Assembly: GCA_031296915.1 (NCBI GenBank)
Contig: JAVDPC010000026.1
Coordinates: 1-50,017 of the forward strand
From: Cerasicoccus frondis
Lineage (GTDB): Bacteria; Verrucomicrobiota; Verrucomicrobiia; Opitutales; Cerasicoccaceae
Direction: 5' to 3'
DNA: 50,017 nt
A model generated the notes under the pieces. It did no database searches. It worked only from the letters and a program-made list of their open reading frames with translations, and was not told where the DNA came from. The translations under genes and the position numbers were made by a program. Below, piece after piece: positions 26,101 to 35,143 of this stretch. Each line of letters starts with the position of its first letter. Position 1 is the first letter of the stretch.

Positions 26101-28376
26101 ATGTGGTGGCTGAGCTCATGGACGAGTTTTACGACGACGGACATCCAATTGGCATCGGCAACGACACGAGCGGCCTGACGTATTACTACACGCACGCGCT
26201 GCGTTCGCTCGGGCACATCGTTTATGATCGCTACACGGACATTCCGACGAGCCAGGTCTTCTACAATCCGTCGACCGGCGTTTACAGCTACGCGGTTTAC
26301 AATCCGAGCGATGTCGAGCAAACGGCCACGGTTTACAACACCAGTGGCGGCGTGATTGGCACGTTCCCAGTTCCGCCGAAGAAGGTCGTCCAACACAAGC
26401 TCGACCAAGCGTTGAACAATGTGCAGATCACGGCGTCGAACGCCGCCAAGACGGTGACGCCTGGCAGCACGATTCAGTTCTCTGCGGTGGGCTACGACCA
26501 GTATGGCGCCACGCATCCGCTGACGAGCATCAGCTGGTCTGTCAACGCCGGTGGCAGCATCGATGTGAACGGACTCTTCTCCGCGAGCGTGAATGCCGAC
26601 CCGGTTGTCGTGACCGTGAATGCGGATGGACAGGAGCAGACTTACACGTTCCGTGTAGGCGATGCGCCATACCTCGCCGACATTGCGATCACGCCGGAGT
26701 TCGCCCGCGTGGAAGCTAGCTCGACGGAAACATTCGCCGCGACTGGCCTCGACCAATATGGTGACGAAGTTTCGTTGGTCGGACTCGTGTGGGCAGTCGA
26801 TGGCGGCGGTTCGATTGATGCGAACGGCGTGTTTACATCCAACGGAACCACGGGCGCCTTCTACATAATTGCCGACAACGGCAATGCCTCGCAGACCGCG
26901 CTTTTCGCCGTGCATCCGCCGCTGCAAAATGTCGCGGCAGGCAAGACCACTGATGCTTCGAGTGTGGTGGGGCCAGCAGGTGAATCAGCTCTGGCTGTTG
27001 ATGAAGACGGCGTGTCCCGTTGGGAAAGCGCGCATGGCAACGACGATGAGTGGTTTCAAGTCGATCTTGGCGCCAGCTATGACATCGAGCGTATCGTGAT
27101 CGACTGGGAAGGCGCCTACGCCAGCGAATATGAGCTGCAGGTATCCGACGATGGCGCGAATTGGACAATAATTCTCACCGTGGAAAAAAGCACGCCAGAA
27201 GACGACGATCTCGCCGTAGAAGCTAGCGCGCGTTATGTTCGCTTCCAGGGCATCGACCGTGCGCTCGACTATGGCTACTCGTTCTATGAGTTCGAGGTTT
27301 ATGGATCGGAGGGCGCGGATGCGATTGAAGGCGCGCAGCTGTTCCTGAACCCGACAGATGTGGATCTGCTTAACGGCATGTCGACGGACTTCGATGCCTA
27401 CGTGTTCGACGCCAATTGGAATGGCGGCGAAACGAGCCAAATTGACTGGTCTGCCGACACCGGCTCCATTGACGCGAACGGCGCTTACACTGCCACGCAG
27501 GAAGGCGGGCCGTTCACCGTAACCGCGACCTTTACTGGCACGGTTGCTGGCGGTGGCGTGCTTGATGCAACTGCTACCGTGAATGTATCTGGCGGTGGCG
27601 CCTACATTAATATCGCCCCAAACGGAACGGCTTCGGCCTCGTCGGAAGAGGGCGCTGGCATGGAGGCATCGGCGGCGATCGATGAAAGCCTGGGCACGCG
27701 TTGGTCGTCCATCTTCGAAGATGATGAGTATATCACCGTCGATCTTGGCCAATCCACCTATATTGACTCGGTCATTCTTCGCTGGGAAGGCGCTTATGGC
27801 GAAGACTACCACATTCAGCTCTCTGATGATGGGACGAACTTCGCCAACGCAATCAGCGTAACCGGCGGCGATGGCGGCGAGGATGATCTGCCGATCGGCG
27901 CCAGCGGTCGCTATGTGCGCATGCAGGGCGTAAGCCGTGGCTCGCCTTGGGGCTATTCGCTGTGGGAGTTCGAGATCTATGCGCAAGGCACGCCTCCACC
28001 GACGAATCTAGCCGAAGGTCAGCCAGTGGTCTCATCCTCTGATGAAGGCGTCTACATCGCCGATGCAGCGGTTGATGGCGATGGCGGCACCCGTTGGTCC
28101 AGCGAGTTTGAAGACGACGAATGGATCTACGTGGATCTTGGTTCAACGCAGACCATTTCCCAGGTCGTGTTGATATGGGAAGGCGCTTATGGATTACACT
28201 ACAAGATCCAGGTTTCCGGCGACGCGACGAACTGGACAGACCTCATCGAAGTCACCAACGGCGATGGCGGCAAAGACGACTTGACCGTTTCCGGCAGTGG
28301 TCGCTACGTGCGCATGCTCGGCATTGATCGCGGCTCCCCCTGGGGTTACTCGCTGTGGGAGTTTGAGGTCTACTAG
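23109..28376 (+). CDS. Secreted multi-domain GH81 endo-beta-1,3-glucanase with three discoidin and three Ig-like domains
   Basis: The 1755-residue protein has a signal peptide (cleaved near residue 33, LHA-QQ) and a GH81 enzyme (about 45-1095). Landmarks are PTNDWWTDLIFN, MWPYPLSVQA, YGSSQFTDHHFHYGYF (D631), DLWHGHSYAGG and NQESSSES (E705, E709); these Asp/Glu are the expected catalytic region. Residues ~154-297 form an inserted sandwich domain (DFEGAGWPVGWSTTGAAFG, LVGGGNHPG, GGWGHIMADQI) similar to one found in secreted fructan hydrolases. The tail holds Big-like domains (~1103-1185, 1191-1268), F5/8 (~1271-1401), a Big-like domain (~1408-1496), then two F5/8 domains (~1500-1626, 1631-1755). 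F5/8 domains usually bind sugars. It cuts internal beta-1,3 bonds outside the cell or in the periplasm. An operator-like site and a downstream terminator frame it as its own unit. Confidence 0.9.
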   Translation: MKRLLCTPHRSCLARLAALTTTLSLAPMGQLHAQQAVPIGAGSYAEFPPAHEDIVGGEDIGMVSNFLNRQLYIHSSKSGEPVPTNDWWTDLIFNQYSGNMWPYPLSVQANASGVNVFFPIEFSASGTDMLTEYPIGVGGQAAIILGPNDTILADFEGAGWPVGWSTTGAAFGSGPAAGSVSGQSLVTNFNGAGLANSFHGGDASTGALTSPTFTVNAQYIHALVGGGNHPGVAEVRLIVGGNVVRTMTGENSENLAWQTWDISEYNGQTAQVQVVDNVTGGWGHIMADQIVMTNDADPATKFSTDFAPASAVALDWSDWLVQMRLEQNPNAYYDVTMGHGLPFVWVESTGVSPLLSIDASAILRDAAGNVLTLPYTGSAMSVEVQGRTFGLHAPDGTTFEDANGDVLVNFGSGSYLVISAMPDWGSLNGFDAYAYAIPRDTMMTWSYNPANGFVRTNWTVTAEALKGVNTTVLQGWIPHHYRETDNDLTFTSVSYTTPRGKLKLSASNTAQIDFPFTGILPNLPTPSQLGGAHDYSPERMDFYLDQYAQRTDYGGDTYWGGKSLTQFGDYLTISADLGTDHVDALKAALTTALEDWFTYDGVETEHYFARYDGYKALVGFNESYGSSQFTDHHFHYGYFTRAAALLGLQDPQFLADYGDIARLVAKQYANWDRNDTDFPFFRTFDLWHGHSYAGGTSAGNGNNQESSSESIQSWCGLFLLGEAMNDNDMLAAGAMGYAIERLAIKEYWTDYHGNPDATNPILGDGGTLPVEYGHEYAGIVFDSGPAYATFFSGDPGWMYGIQWLPIQPGLAYMGEDPAFAKSQMNSMVQDRVPTMAGAARGVIRDYNLAPAQTEWHNADTAGALEKFAGAIKLAYDHNPTYTLAQSGNPLYVNGQLSFTVEPDGAITLDPTIWSAGTLANYPDLVPPAIGQPLEGWPMYDYLYTNYTYDVNYLEDKWEFEVLNYQSGVDTAQAKKVIGDWGVGLGNVILGYMAHYDADVVAELMDEFYDDGHPIGIGNDTSGLTYYYTHALRSLGHIVYDRYTDIPTSQVFYNPSTGVYSYAVYNPSDVEQTATVYNTSGGVIGTFPVPPKKVVQHKLDQALNNVQITASNAAKTVTPGSTIQFSAVGYDQYGATHPLTSISWSVNAGGSIDVNGLFSASVNADPVVVTVNADGQEQTYTFRVGDAPYLADIAITPEFARVEASSTETFAATGLDQYGDEVSLVGLVWAVDGGGSIDANGVFTSNGTTGAFYIIADNGNASQTALFAVHPPLQNVAAGKTTDASSVVGPAGESALAVDEDGVSRWESAHGNDDEWFQVDLGASYDIERIVIDWEGAYASEYELQVSDDGANWTIILTVEKSTPEDDDLAVEASARYVRFQGIDRALDYGYSFYEFEVYGSEGADAIEGAQLFLNPTDVDLLNGMSTDFDAYVFDANWNGGETSQIDWSADTGSIDANGAYTATQEGGPFTVTATFTGTVAGGGVLDATATVNVSGGGAYINIAPNGTASASSEEGAGMEASAAIDESLGTRWSSIFEDDEYITVDLGQSTYIDSVILRWEGAYGEDYHIQLSDDGTNFANAISVTGGDGGEDDLPIGASGRYVRMQGVSRGSPWGYSLWEFEIYAQGTPPPTNLAEGQPVVSSSDEGVYIADAAVDGDGGTRWSSEFEDDEWIYVDLGSTQTISQVVLIWEGAYGLHYKIQVSGDATNWTDLIEVTNGDGGKDDLTVSGSGRYVRMLGIDRGSPWGYSLWEFEVY

Positions 28377-28416
28377 GCCAATTCCAATTCCCCAATAAAT
28401 CCACCCCATGAATTGC

Positions 28417-28452
28417 AAGGCGGGGTCATTCTCCCCAAGGGCCCCGCCTTTT
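28417..28452 (+). terminator. Rho-independent terminator after GH81
   Basis: AAGGCGGGG (28417-28425) pairs perfectly with CCCCGCCTT (28442-28450), followed by a short T-run. It lies 40 bases beyond the GH81 stop and just before the GH3 start, so the GH3 gene either has its own promoter or depends on read-through. Confidence 0.7.
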
Positions 28453-28482
28453 CTCAACATAAACCTGATTCCCTCAACTGTG

Positions 28483-31400
28483 ATGAAATATTCTCGTATA
28501 TTCAAACCGGGACTAGGCGTGCTTTCTCTGCTCGCTGCGACCCTTGCCAGCGGGCAGACCAATTTGGCGTTAAACCAGCCCGCCACCGCATCCAGCACGC
28601 AAGCTGGATTGACCACTGCAGAAGTTAACGACGGCGACCTCGGCACGCGCTGGGGCAGCGATTGGTCGGACCCACAGTGGATTTATATCGACCTTGGATC
28701 GGTGCAATCCATCGGCGATGTTGAACTCGTTTGGGAAGGCGCCTACGCCACCCATTATTTTATACAAACTTCTGACGACGCGCTGGCGTGGACGGACATT
28801 GCTGAAATTACAGATGGCAATGGCGGCACGGACACGATAACCGTTGGCGCGGATGCGCGCTACGTTCGCATGTATGGCCTCGAACGCCCGGGCGGTTATG
28901 GGTATTCGCTCTGGGAGTTCGCCATCTATGATCAGTCCACCACACCGCCTAACGAAGAAGACTTTGCGGAAGGCCAACCCACCTATGCCTCGAGCATAGA
29001 AGGCGCCTACACCGAAGGACTCGCCACTGACGGCGATCCTGCGACCCGATGGGCCAGCGCTTATGAGGACGACGAGTGGATCTATGTCGATCTTGGCGAA
29101 GCAAAATCCATCGAGCGCGTTTACCTGCGCTGGGAGGATGCCTTCGGCTCCGGTTACATCATCCAAGTTTCCGATGACGCGACTACTTGGACCGACGCTT
29201 ACACGGAAACCGTTGGCGACGGCGGAGAAGACGACATCACGTTGGCTTCACCAGTCAATGGCCGTTACGTGCGCATGCAGGGCGTGACGCGAGGCTCCGA
29301 GTGGGGCTACTCGCTCTGGGACTTCGAAGTCTATGGCTCCGCAGCGCAGCCGGAGGGCGATTTGGCTGCGGGTAAGTCAGTCGTTGTCTCATCCGAACAG
29401 GACCCGGTTGGTTTGTCCAAGGACTTCGCGGTAGACAGCGACGGACTCACACGTTGGGCTTCCTTGGAGACGGATACCGAATGGATCTACGTGGACCTAG
29501 GTTCCGCAAGCTCGGTTAGTCGTGTTGTGTTGACTTGGGAAGACGCCTATGGCGAGCAATACATTATCCAAGTATCAGACGATGCGGCGACTTGGACTGA
29601 TGTCTTTACCGAAACCGCTGGCGACGGCGGAACAGACGACATCTCGTTCGATACCGTCACCGCGCGTTATGTGCGGATGCAAGGTGTGGAGCGTGGAACG
29701 ATCTATGGCTATAGCTTATGGGACTTCGAAGTCTACAGCACGAGCAACAACAATTCCGGACCGACCGGCCCGACGGACGTCACGCTCGCGGGAGAATACG
29801 TGGAATACGTTCGCGTGAACGTTAGCCCAAACACCAATGACGACGAAGAATACTTCATCTTCCAGAACGTGGAAATCAGCGATACGATTAACTATGATAT
29901 CGGAACTGAAATTACGATTTCCAAGCATTACGTTAGCCTGGGAGTCGGCTATGATCTGCGCATTTCGGCTGTCAATGCAAATGATCAACAGATCGTGGGC
30001 GGCGAAGACTTTGGGTTCCCGATGACACTGACCGTTTATGAGGGCCTTACTATTAACCTTGAGAAAATCAAGGCCAGCAATGGTTTGGACCTCGCGTTTG
30101 GCAAACCAATCTACGCATCCTCTTCGCAAGAACCGCTCGTTCCGAGCCGCGCGAATGATGGCGAGACTTACGAGACGGACCCCGAGTCACGCTGGGCTTC
30201 GCTTTCCGGCATCGACGATGAGTGGATATATGTTGATCTCGGGCAGGTCTACAACTTCAAGCGCGTGCTTCTGATCTGGGAAACCGCCTACGGGCTGGAC
30301 TTCGATATCCAGGTATCCGATGATGCCGTTACCTGGACGACGGCCTATGAAGTTCGCGGCGGCAACGGCCAGACCGACGACTTGCAAATGGACGCCACTG
30401 GCCGCTATGTCCGCATGCAGGGCATTGATCGCGGAACGGATTATGGTTACTCGCTGTGGAGCTTCGAAATTTACGAAGAGGAGGGCTACAATCCAGACGA
30501 CATCATTGAGGATCCATACACGGCGCCCGCCGCTCCGGACCCAGTTGGAGCTTTCGCCTTGATCAGTCCAGCCGACGGCGCGATGGAAACAGCCACGCAT
30601 ACGCCGACGCTGACTTGGAACTCCGTTGCTGGCGCAACCCGCTACGATGTTTACATGAACATCACTCAGGACAATTACGACTTCACGCAGCCGGGTAAGT
30701 TGCTTGATCGCTACACGAAGATCGGCGAATCAACCACGACCTCTTTCACGCTCACTGAGCCACTGCCGGATCGCTGGACTTATCAGTGGTATGTGGTCGC
30801 CGTGGACGGCGTGTCGGACCCGCGTTCGGATATCAACACCTTCAGTTTGTATATTCCGACGTTGGAGCAGGTTGATGATGGCATCAATATGGTCAACGGC
30901 GCTCGTGACATGAACCGCAACGGCACGATTGAGCCCTATGAAGATTGGACTCAGCCCGTGAGTGTTCGGGTGGATGACCTGATCTCGCGTATGACGCTTG
31001 TCGAGCAGATCTCGCAAATGTTCTTCGATTCGGATGTCGATCCATTGACCGGATTTGACTTCGGTCCAGTTGATCCTTCCGATCAGGAAACCACGCAACT
31101 CGCCAACGCTGCGACGCGTCTGGGCATTCCGTCGATCACCAGTGCTGACACCATACATGGATACAAGACTTCGTTCCCGACTGGCACCTCTTTCGCCGCT
31201 TCTAAGAACTATGACCTCATCCGTGAACTGGGTGACATGCAGCGTCGCGAAATGCGCGCCGTGGGCGCGTTTGGCACTTTGTCGCCGATTGCGGAAGTGG
31301 GCACCATGATTCTTTATCCACGCATTCAGGAAGGTTGCGGGGAAGACGCGGATGTGGCCTCTGCGATTATCCGCGCATTCCTGGTTGGCTTGCAGGCGGG

Positions 31401-33651
31401 GCCGGAGCTAAACCCGAATTCCATCTGGGTGACCACTAAGCACTGGCCGGGCCAAGGCGCTGGCGGTGAGCAAGTCATGGTATACGATGGCACCACTGTG
31501 CATTACCACATGCGCCCATGGCACGCTGCGATCGAAGCAGGCACCAGCGGCATTATGCCGGGCTATGGCGGCACCACGTTGTTTGGGCCCAGCACGCATG
31601 GCGCGGGTGACAACCCATACATCATCTCCTACCTTCGCAATCAGATGGGCTACGAAGGCCTGATCTGTAGCGACTGGTTGGACAGTTGGGTATGGCTCGA
31701 CTCCGCCAACGCGGGTTGCGACGTCATGGGTGGCGCTGATCCGACCAAGCGTCACGATTACGATCCTGGAACACCGGAGATTGATGACTTCGACACGGAA
31801 ATTGACCCCGCCGTGGTGGAAGACCGTGTTCGCCGCATCCTCGATATGAAGTTCCGCTTGGGTATCTTCGAAAACCCATATGGAGACTACCTCTATGGCG
31901 AAAGCGAATGGCGCGATCACCACAACTACGACCTTGCCATCCAAGCGGCGCGTGAGTCGATGACCCTGTTGAGCAACAACGGTGCTCTGCCTATCCAGTT
32001 ACCTGCGGGCAGCAACATCGTAGTCGATGGACCGTTTGCCGACACAGGCACGCAATGGGTGATCTGGACGAGCTTCTTCCACGAAACGGAAGGCTCCCTC
32101 ACGCCGTTTGACGCCATCTCGGTACGTGCGGCGGAAGAGGGGATCAACGTCTACCTGAATACGGCGCCGACGACTCCTGATCTCGCGATTGTGGTTTGCG
32201 GCGAACCATCTTACACGCATGGCACGTATTGGCCGCAAGAAGAGCCTTATCTACCAGCGGCACAAACCGCAGTGATCGACAATTATCTGACTCAAAATAT
32301 TCCGGTCGTGGTTGTTTACGTCATGCCGCGCCCGTGCGTTCTGGGGGCATCTGAACTCAGCGCCGATGCGCTGCTCCTGACCTATCGCGCCGGTGACGGT
32401 GGTGGACCTGCTTTGGCTGAAGTGTTATTTGGCGACTATGCGCCAACCGGCAAGACGCCGTTCCAGTTGCCGCGCTCGATGGCCCAAGTGGGCGGGGCTG
32501 ATATTCTGGATACCGTCGAACGTCAGGATCTTCCCTTCGACCTCGGTGCGACCCAGCCAGAGATTGATGCAATCATTGCCCACATCGCTGCGGGTGAATC
32601 CGTGCCGCCAATCTACGGAGATCCGTTGTTCCAGTATGGTTCGGGCCTCGATGGCTACGGCCTTGCAGACGCCACTGCGCCCAGCGCCCCGACGCTCATT
32701 GCGCCGGCAGACACGGGAACCTTCGATCCTGACCTGCCCAACTTTAGTTGGACAGCCAGCACCGATGCGGAAACCGGCATTAGCCATTACGATGTCTACG
32801 TCGACGGCGTCAAGGCGCACACGACCAGGAAGGGCACATCCTGGGATCACCGGAATCTTGCGCTGGCTAATGGAGCCCACACTTGGGAGGTGCGCGCCGT
32901 GAACTGGGCGGGGCTTGAGCAAAGCTCGGGAACCTTCTCGTTCACGCTCAACGATACGACCGCGCCGCCAGCCTTTGCGTTGGTGGCTCCGGCCAACGCC
33001 TCCAACGCGCCTGCGGGCGAGCCGCTGTCCTTCTTCTGGGAGGATGTTGTGGACGCCGACAGCGGAGTCGATTACTACGAGTTCTACTTTGATAGTGTAA
33101 AGCTAGGAGAAATCTCCCCCCAGCCACTCATTACAGAAAACGCCAACATCGCGCTCAACCGGCCGTATGTGGCCTCGACCACTAAACAGGGCACTTACTA
33201 CGCTCTGACGGATGGCGACAGCGTCAGCGAAAGCTCACGCTGGGCCAGTGATGACTTCGAGCCGCAGACGGTGACGATCGACCTTGGAGCGGATTACCTG
33301 GTCACTCAGGTGAAGCTCTATTGGGAAAACGCCTATGCGTCAGAGTATCGCATTGAGGCGTCCATTGACGGCGAAACCTGGACCGAGGCTTACTACACCA
33401 ATACGGGCGATGGCTTGATCGACGACCTGACCGGCTTGTCCGCCGTAGCGCGATACCTCAACGTCTACTGCATCGACACGCCCACGCCGTATGGCTTCTC
33501 CCTCTATGAGGTGGAAGTGTTTGGTGAGCAGGTGCTGGGCGCCACAGTTCCGGCTCCCTCATTGGGAGCTCACACTTGGACGGTGCGCGCCGTTAATGGC
33601 ACTGGGCAAACCACCGACGCCAGCGCGACGTGGACCGTGACCGGGCAATAG
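28483..33651 (+). CDS. Secreted multi-domain GH3 beta-glucosidase with five discoidin domains
   Basis: The ATG at 28483 gives a signal peptide (MKYSRIFKPGLGVLSLLAAT, cut near ASG-QT). An upstream in-frame ATG at 28408 would put the GH81 terminator in the gene and is rejected. Order by residue: F5/8 (~26-150), F5/8 (~160-286), F5/8 (~290-420), a spacer with an unassigned beta domain (~427-535), F5/8 (~535-666), an Fn3-like domain (~683-790), and GH3 (~793-1400). After these come Fn3 (~1403-1490) and a second Fn3 split by a fifth F5/8 (~1550-1686). In GH3, KHWPGQG (K986) and ICSDW give the nucleophile D1064; the C-terminal GH3 domain follows (SMTLLSNNGALPI). Exo-cleavage of beta-glucan oligosaccharides to glucose is the expected role, with many sugar-binding modules keeping it on insoluble or surface-bound substrate. 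Confidence 0.87.
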   Translation: MKYSRIFKPGLGVLSLLAATLASGQTNLALNQPATASSTQAGLTTAEVNDGDLGTRWGSDWSDPQWIYIDLGSVQSIGDVELVWEGAYATHYFIQTSDDALAWTDIAEITDGNGGTDTITVGADARYVRMYGLERPGGYGYSLWEFAIYDQSTTPPNEEDFAEGQPTYASSIEGAYTEGLATDGDPATRWASAYEDDEWIYVDLGEAKSIERVYLRWEDAFGSGYIIQVSDDATTWTDAYTETVGDGGEDDITLASPVNGRYVRMQGVTRGSEWGYSLWDFEVYGSAAQPEGDLAAGKSVVVSSEQDPVGLSKDFAVDSDGLTRWASLETDTEWIYVDLGSASSVSRVVLTWEDAYGEQYIIQVSDDAATWTDVFTETAGDGGTDDISFDTVTARYVRMQGVERGTIYGYSLWDFEVYSTSNNNSGPTGPTDVTLAGEYVEYVRVNVSPNTNDDEEYFIFQNVEISDTINYDIGTEITISKHYVSLGVGYDLRISAVNANDQQIVGGEDFGFPMTLTVYEGLTINLEKIKASNGLDLAFGKPIYASSSQEPLVPSRANDGETYETDPESRWASLSGIDDEWIYVDLGQVYNFKRVLLIWETAYGLDFDIQVSDDAVTWTTAYEVRGGNGQTDDLQMDATGRYVRMQGIDRGTDYGYSLWSFEIYEEEGYNPDDIIEDPYTAPAAPDPVGAFALISPADGAMETATHTPTLTWNSVAGATRYDVYMNITQDNYDFTQPGKLLDRYTKIGESTTTSFTLTEPLPDRWTYQWYVVAVDGVSDPRSDINTFSLYIPTLEQVDDGINMVNGARDMNRNGTIEPYEDWTQPVSVRVDDLISRMTLVEQISQMFFDSDVDPLTGFDFGPVDPSDQETTQLANAATRLGIPSITSADTIHGYKTSFPTGTSFAASKNYDLIRELGDMQRREMRAVGAFGTLSPIAEVGTMILYPRIQEGCGEDADVASAIIRAFLVGLQAGPELNPNSIWVTTKHWPGQGAGGEQVMVYDGTTVHYHMRPWHAAIEAGTSGIMPGYGGTTLFGPSTHGAGDNPYIISYLRNQMGYEGLICSDWLDSWVWLDSANAGCDVMGGADPTKRHDYDPGTPEIDDFDTEIDPAVVEDRVRRILDMKFRLGIFENPYGDYLYGESEWRDHHNYDLAIQAARESMTLLSNNGALPIQLPAGSNIVVDGPFADTGTQWVIWTSFFHETEGSLTPFDAISVRAAEEGINVYLNTAPTTPDLAIVVCGEPSYTHGTYWPQEEPYLPAAQTAVIDNYLTQNIPVVVVYVMPRPCVLGASELSADALLLTYRAGDGGGPALAEVLFGDYAPTGKTPFQLPRSMAQVGGADILDTVERQDLPFDLGATQPEIDAIIAHIAAGESVPPIYGDPLFQYGSGLDGYGLADATAPSAPTLIAPADTGTFDPDLPNFSWTASTDAETGISHYDVYVDGVKAHTTRKGTSWDHRNLALANGAHTWEVRAVNWAGLEQSSGTFSFTLNDTTAPPAFALVAPANASNAPAGEPLSFFWEDVVDADSGVDYYEFYFDSVKLGEISPQPLITENANIALNRPYVASTTKQGTYYALTDGDSVSESSRWASDDFEPQTVTIDLGADYLVTQVKLYWENAYASEYRIEASIDGETWTEAYYTNTGDGLIDDLTGLSAVARYLNVYCIDTPTPYGFSLYEVEVFGEQVLGATVPAPSLGAHTWTVRAVNGTGQTTDASATWTVTGQ

Positions 33652-33679
33652 CATCCCATTGGCTAAAATAGAGAAGAAA

Positions 33680-33715
33680 GCGGGGCCTGCACATCGTGTG
33701 CAGGCCCCGCTTTTT
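33680..33715 (+). terminator. Rho-independent terminator after GH3
   Basis: GCGGGGCCTGCAC (33680-33692) pairs with GTGCAGGCCCCGC (33698-33710), a perfect 13-bp stem followed by TTTTT. It ends the glucan locus. Confidence 0.9.
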
Positions 33716-33716
33716 C

Positions 33717-33988
33717 TAGAGCACTTTTCATATAGATTGGCCGATCAGGTCGCAGTGATTTTTCGTGTTCAGCAAGGCGGCTTGAGCGTCACAGGCTGGA
33801 AGCCTGTGAGCGAAAAGCCAACAACGCTGGCGCGGAAAAGCACTCGGTTTTGGGCTTGGGGCCAGATTGGAAGTTCGCGGCGTTGGCATTTCAATCACGG
33901 GCTTCCAGCCCGCTCAATCAAAGCCGCCTTGCGCTGCATCCAATCTCTAACCCACCTGACTCGGCCAATCTAGATGAAAAGTGCTCTA
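33717..33988. repeat. MITE-like element with 28-bp terminal inverted repeats (copy 2)
   Basis: Arms 33717-33744 and 33961-33988 match at 27 of 28 bases (TAGAGCACTTTTCAT at the outside), and weaker pairing continues inward. The interior has GGCTGGAAGCC and the string AAGCCGCCTTGCGCTGCAT (33921-33939), identical to the element at 61-306. A second nested inverted pair, GCAAGGCGGCTT and AAGCCGCCTTGC, lies inside. It has no protein-coding content. It sits in the gap between two convergent genes, directly after a terminator. Confidence 0.65.
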
Positions 33989-33999
33989 GGCAAACTGAT

Positions 34000-34689
34000 C
34001 TATGAAGCGGTCCTTTGATAAGTGGACGTTTCTCGTTGGCGAACGTAGCTCCAGTAAAGTGCAGCGGCCTCGGTGCGGCGAGAGGCGTATAGCTTACTCA
34101 ACACGTTGCTAAAGTAGTTCTTAACCGTTTTTTCGGAGAGTTTGAGCAAAATTGCCACTTCCTTATTCGTTAAGCCTTTCGCCACTTGTTCCAAGACGCG
34201 TCGTTCTTGGGCTGATAACGTATCCACCAAGTCCTCTTGTTGGGACTCGTTGGCTTTACGCATATGGTTAACTACGTGTTGGGTGATCGACGGGTCCAAT
34301 ATACTCTTACCAGCCGTCACATCCCTTAGGGCCGACACAATGCTTTCAGCTTTACAATTTTTGAGAATGTACCCTTCGATTCCAAGGGCAAAGGCGTCGA
34401 AAATGCAGCGATCATCTTCACATGAGGTCAACACGAGTAGCTTCGCATGATGGCTCGACTCACGCATTTTTTTACATAATTCGATGCCGCTGCAATCAGG
34501 CAGCATCACGTCAATAAGGACGATGTTTGGTTTTTGGTCCTCGTAAACTGTAAGGGCATCGTCGCAATTATCGACTTCACCTACAATTTCGAACTCTTCG
34601 CAGTCTGCAATCAATTGGCGAAGTCCGATGCGGACTACCTCATGATTCTCGACGATAATGATTTTGGTTGGTGTTGCTTTCGTGATCAT
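34000..34689 (-). CDS. NarL/LuxR-family response regulator
   Basis: The 229-residue protein has a receiver domain with the phospho-acceptor D60 (NIVLIDVMLPD) and conserved K110 (YILKN). A LuxR-type helix-turn-helix follows at about 147-205 (LSAQERRVLEQVAKGLTNKE, then VAILLKLSEKTVKNYFSN). Such proteins bind DNA after phosphorylation by a histidine kinase; no kinase is in the window, so it is an orphan here. It faces the glucan locus but lies beyond a terminator and repeat element, so a link is not supported. A palindrome CATTGTAACAACAATG lies about 15 bases upstream of its ATG. Confidence 0.9.
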   Translation of the reverse strand: MITKATPTKIIIVENHEVVRIGLRQLIADCEEFEIVGEVDNCDDALTVYEDQKPNIVLIDVMLPDCSGIELCKKMRESSHHAKLLVLTSCEDDRCIFDAFALGIEGYILKNCKAESIVSALRDVTAGKSILDPSITQHVVNHMRKANESQQEDLVDTLSAQERRVLEQVAKGLTNKEVAILLKLSEKTVKNYFSNVLSKLYASRRTEAAALYWSYVRQRETSTYQRTAS

Positions 34690-34962
34690 GCTTGGGTTGA
34701 CATCATTGTAACAACAATGGGTTTACGTTTTGGGATAGGGATATGCTCAAAGACTACACGACACATTTGTGTGTATACTTAAACTCAGGGATAGAAAATC
34801 AGGTTGTTTTGGCCTTAGAAATCTGTTCAATCAGTTTAAACTACAGCCTTCCTGAAGTTAATGCATTCCTTTTGTCACAATTGTGATGGAATGACAACTC
34901 ATTTAGCCCCTGTATTTTGGACTAAATCCACCAACCCACGCCACATTTCCCTAATATCAAGG
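34690..34962. other. Intergenic region with short palindromes upstream of the response regulator
   Basis: This AT-rich stretch contains CATTGTAACAACAATG close to the response regulator start, ACACATTTGTGTGT near 34765, and a perfect 12-base palindrome TCACAATTGTGA at 34875-34886. They are candidate operators; no gene is seen. Confidence 0.35.
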
Positions 34963-35048
<86 letters not shown>

Positions 35049-35143
35049 GGGTGCGCCGATAAGTCGGCTGGTCATGGATTAAAGGGTGTATGCTACGTGT
35101 CGCCGTGGTGTCGACAAGGGGAAAATCACAGAGAATTTTGATT

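Noticed and set aside
28408..28482. Upstream start for the GH3 gene
   Set aside because: The added residues cover the GH81 terminator hairpin and break the signal peptide; the ATG at 28483 is better.
33717..33988. A transposase-bearing insertion sequence
   Set aside because: Only 272 bases and no coding content; treated as a non-autonomous element.
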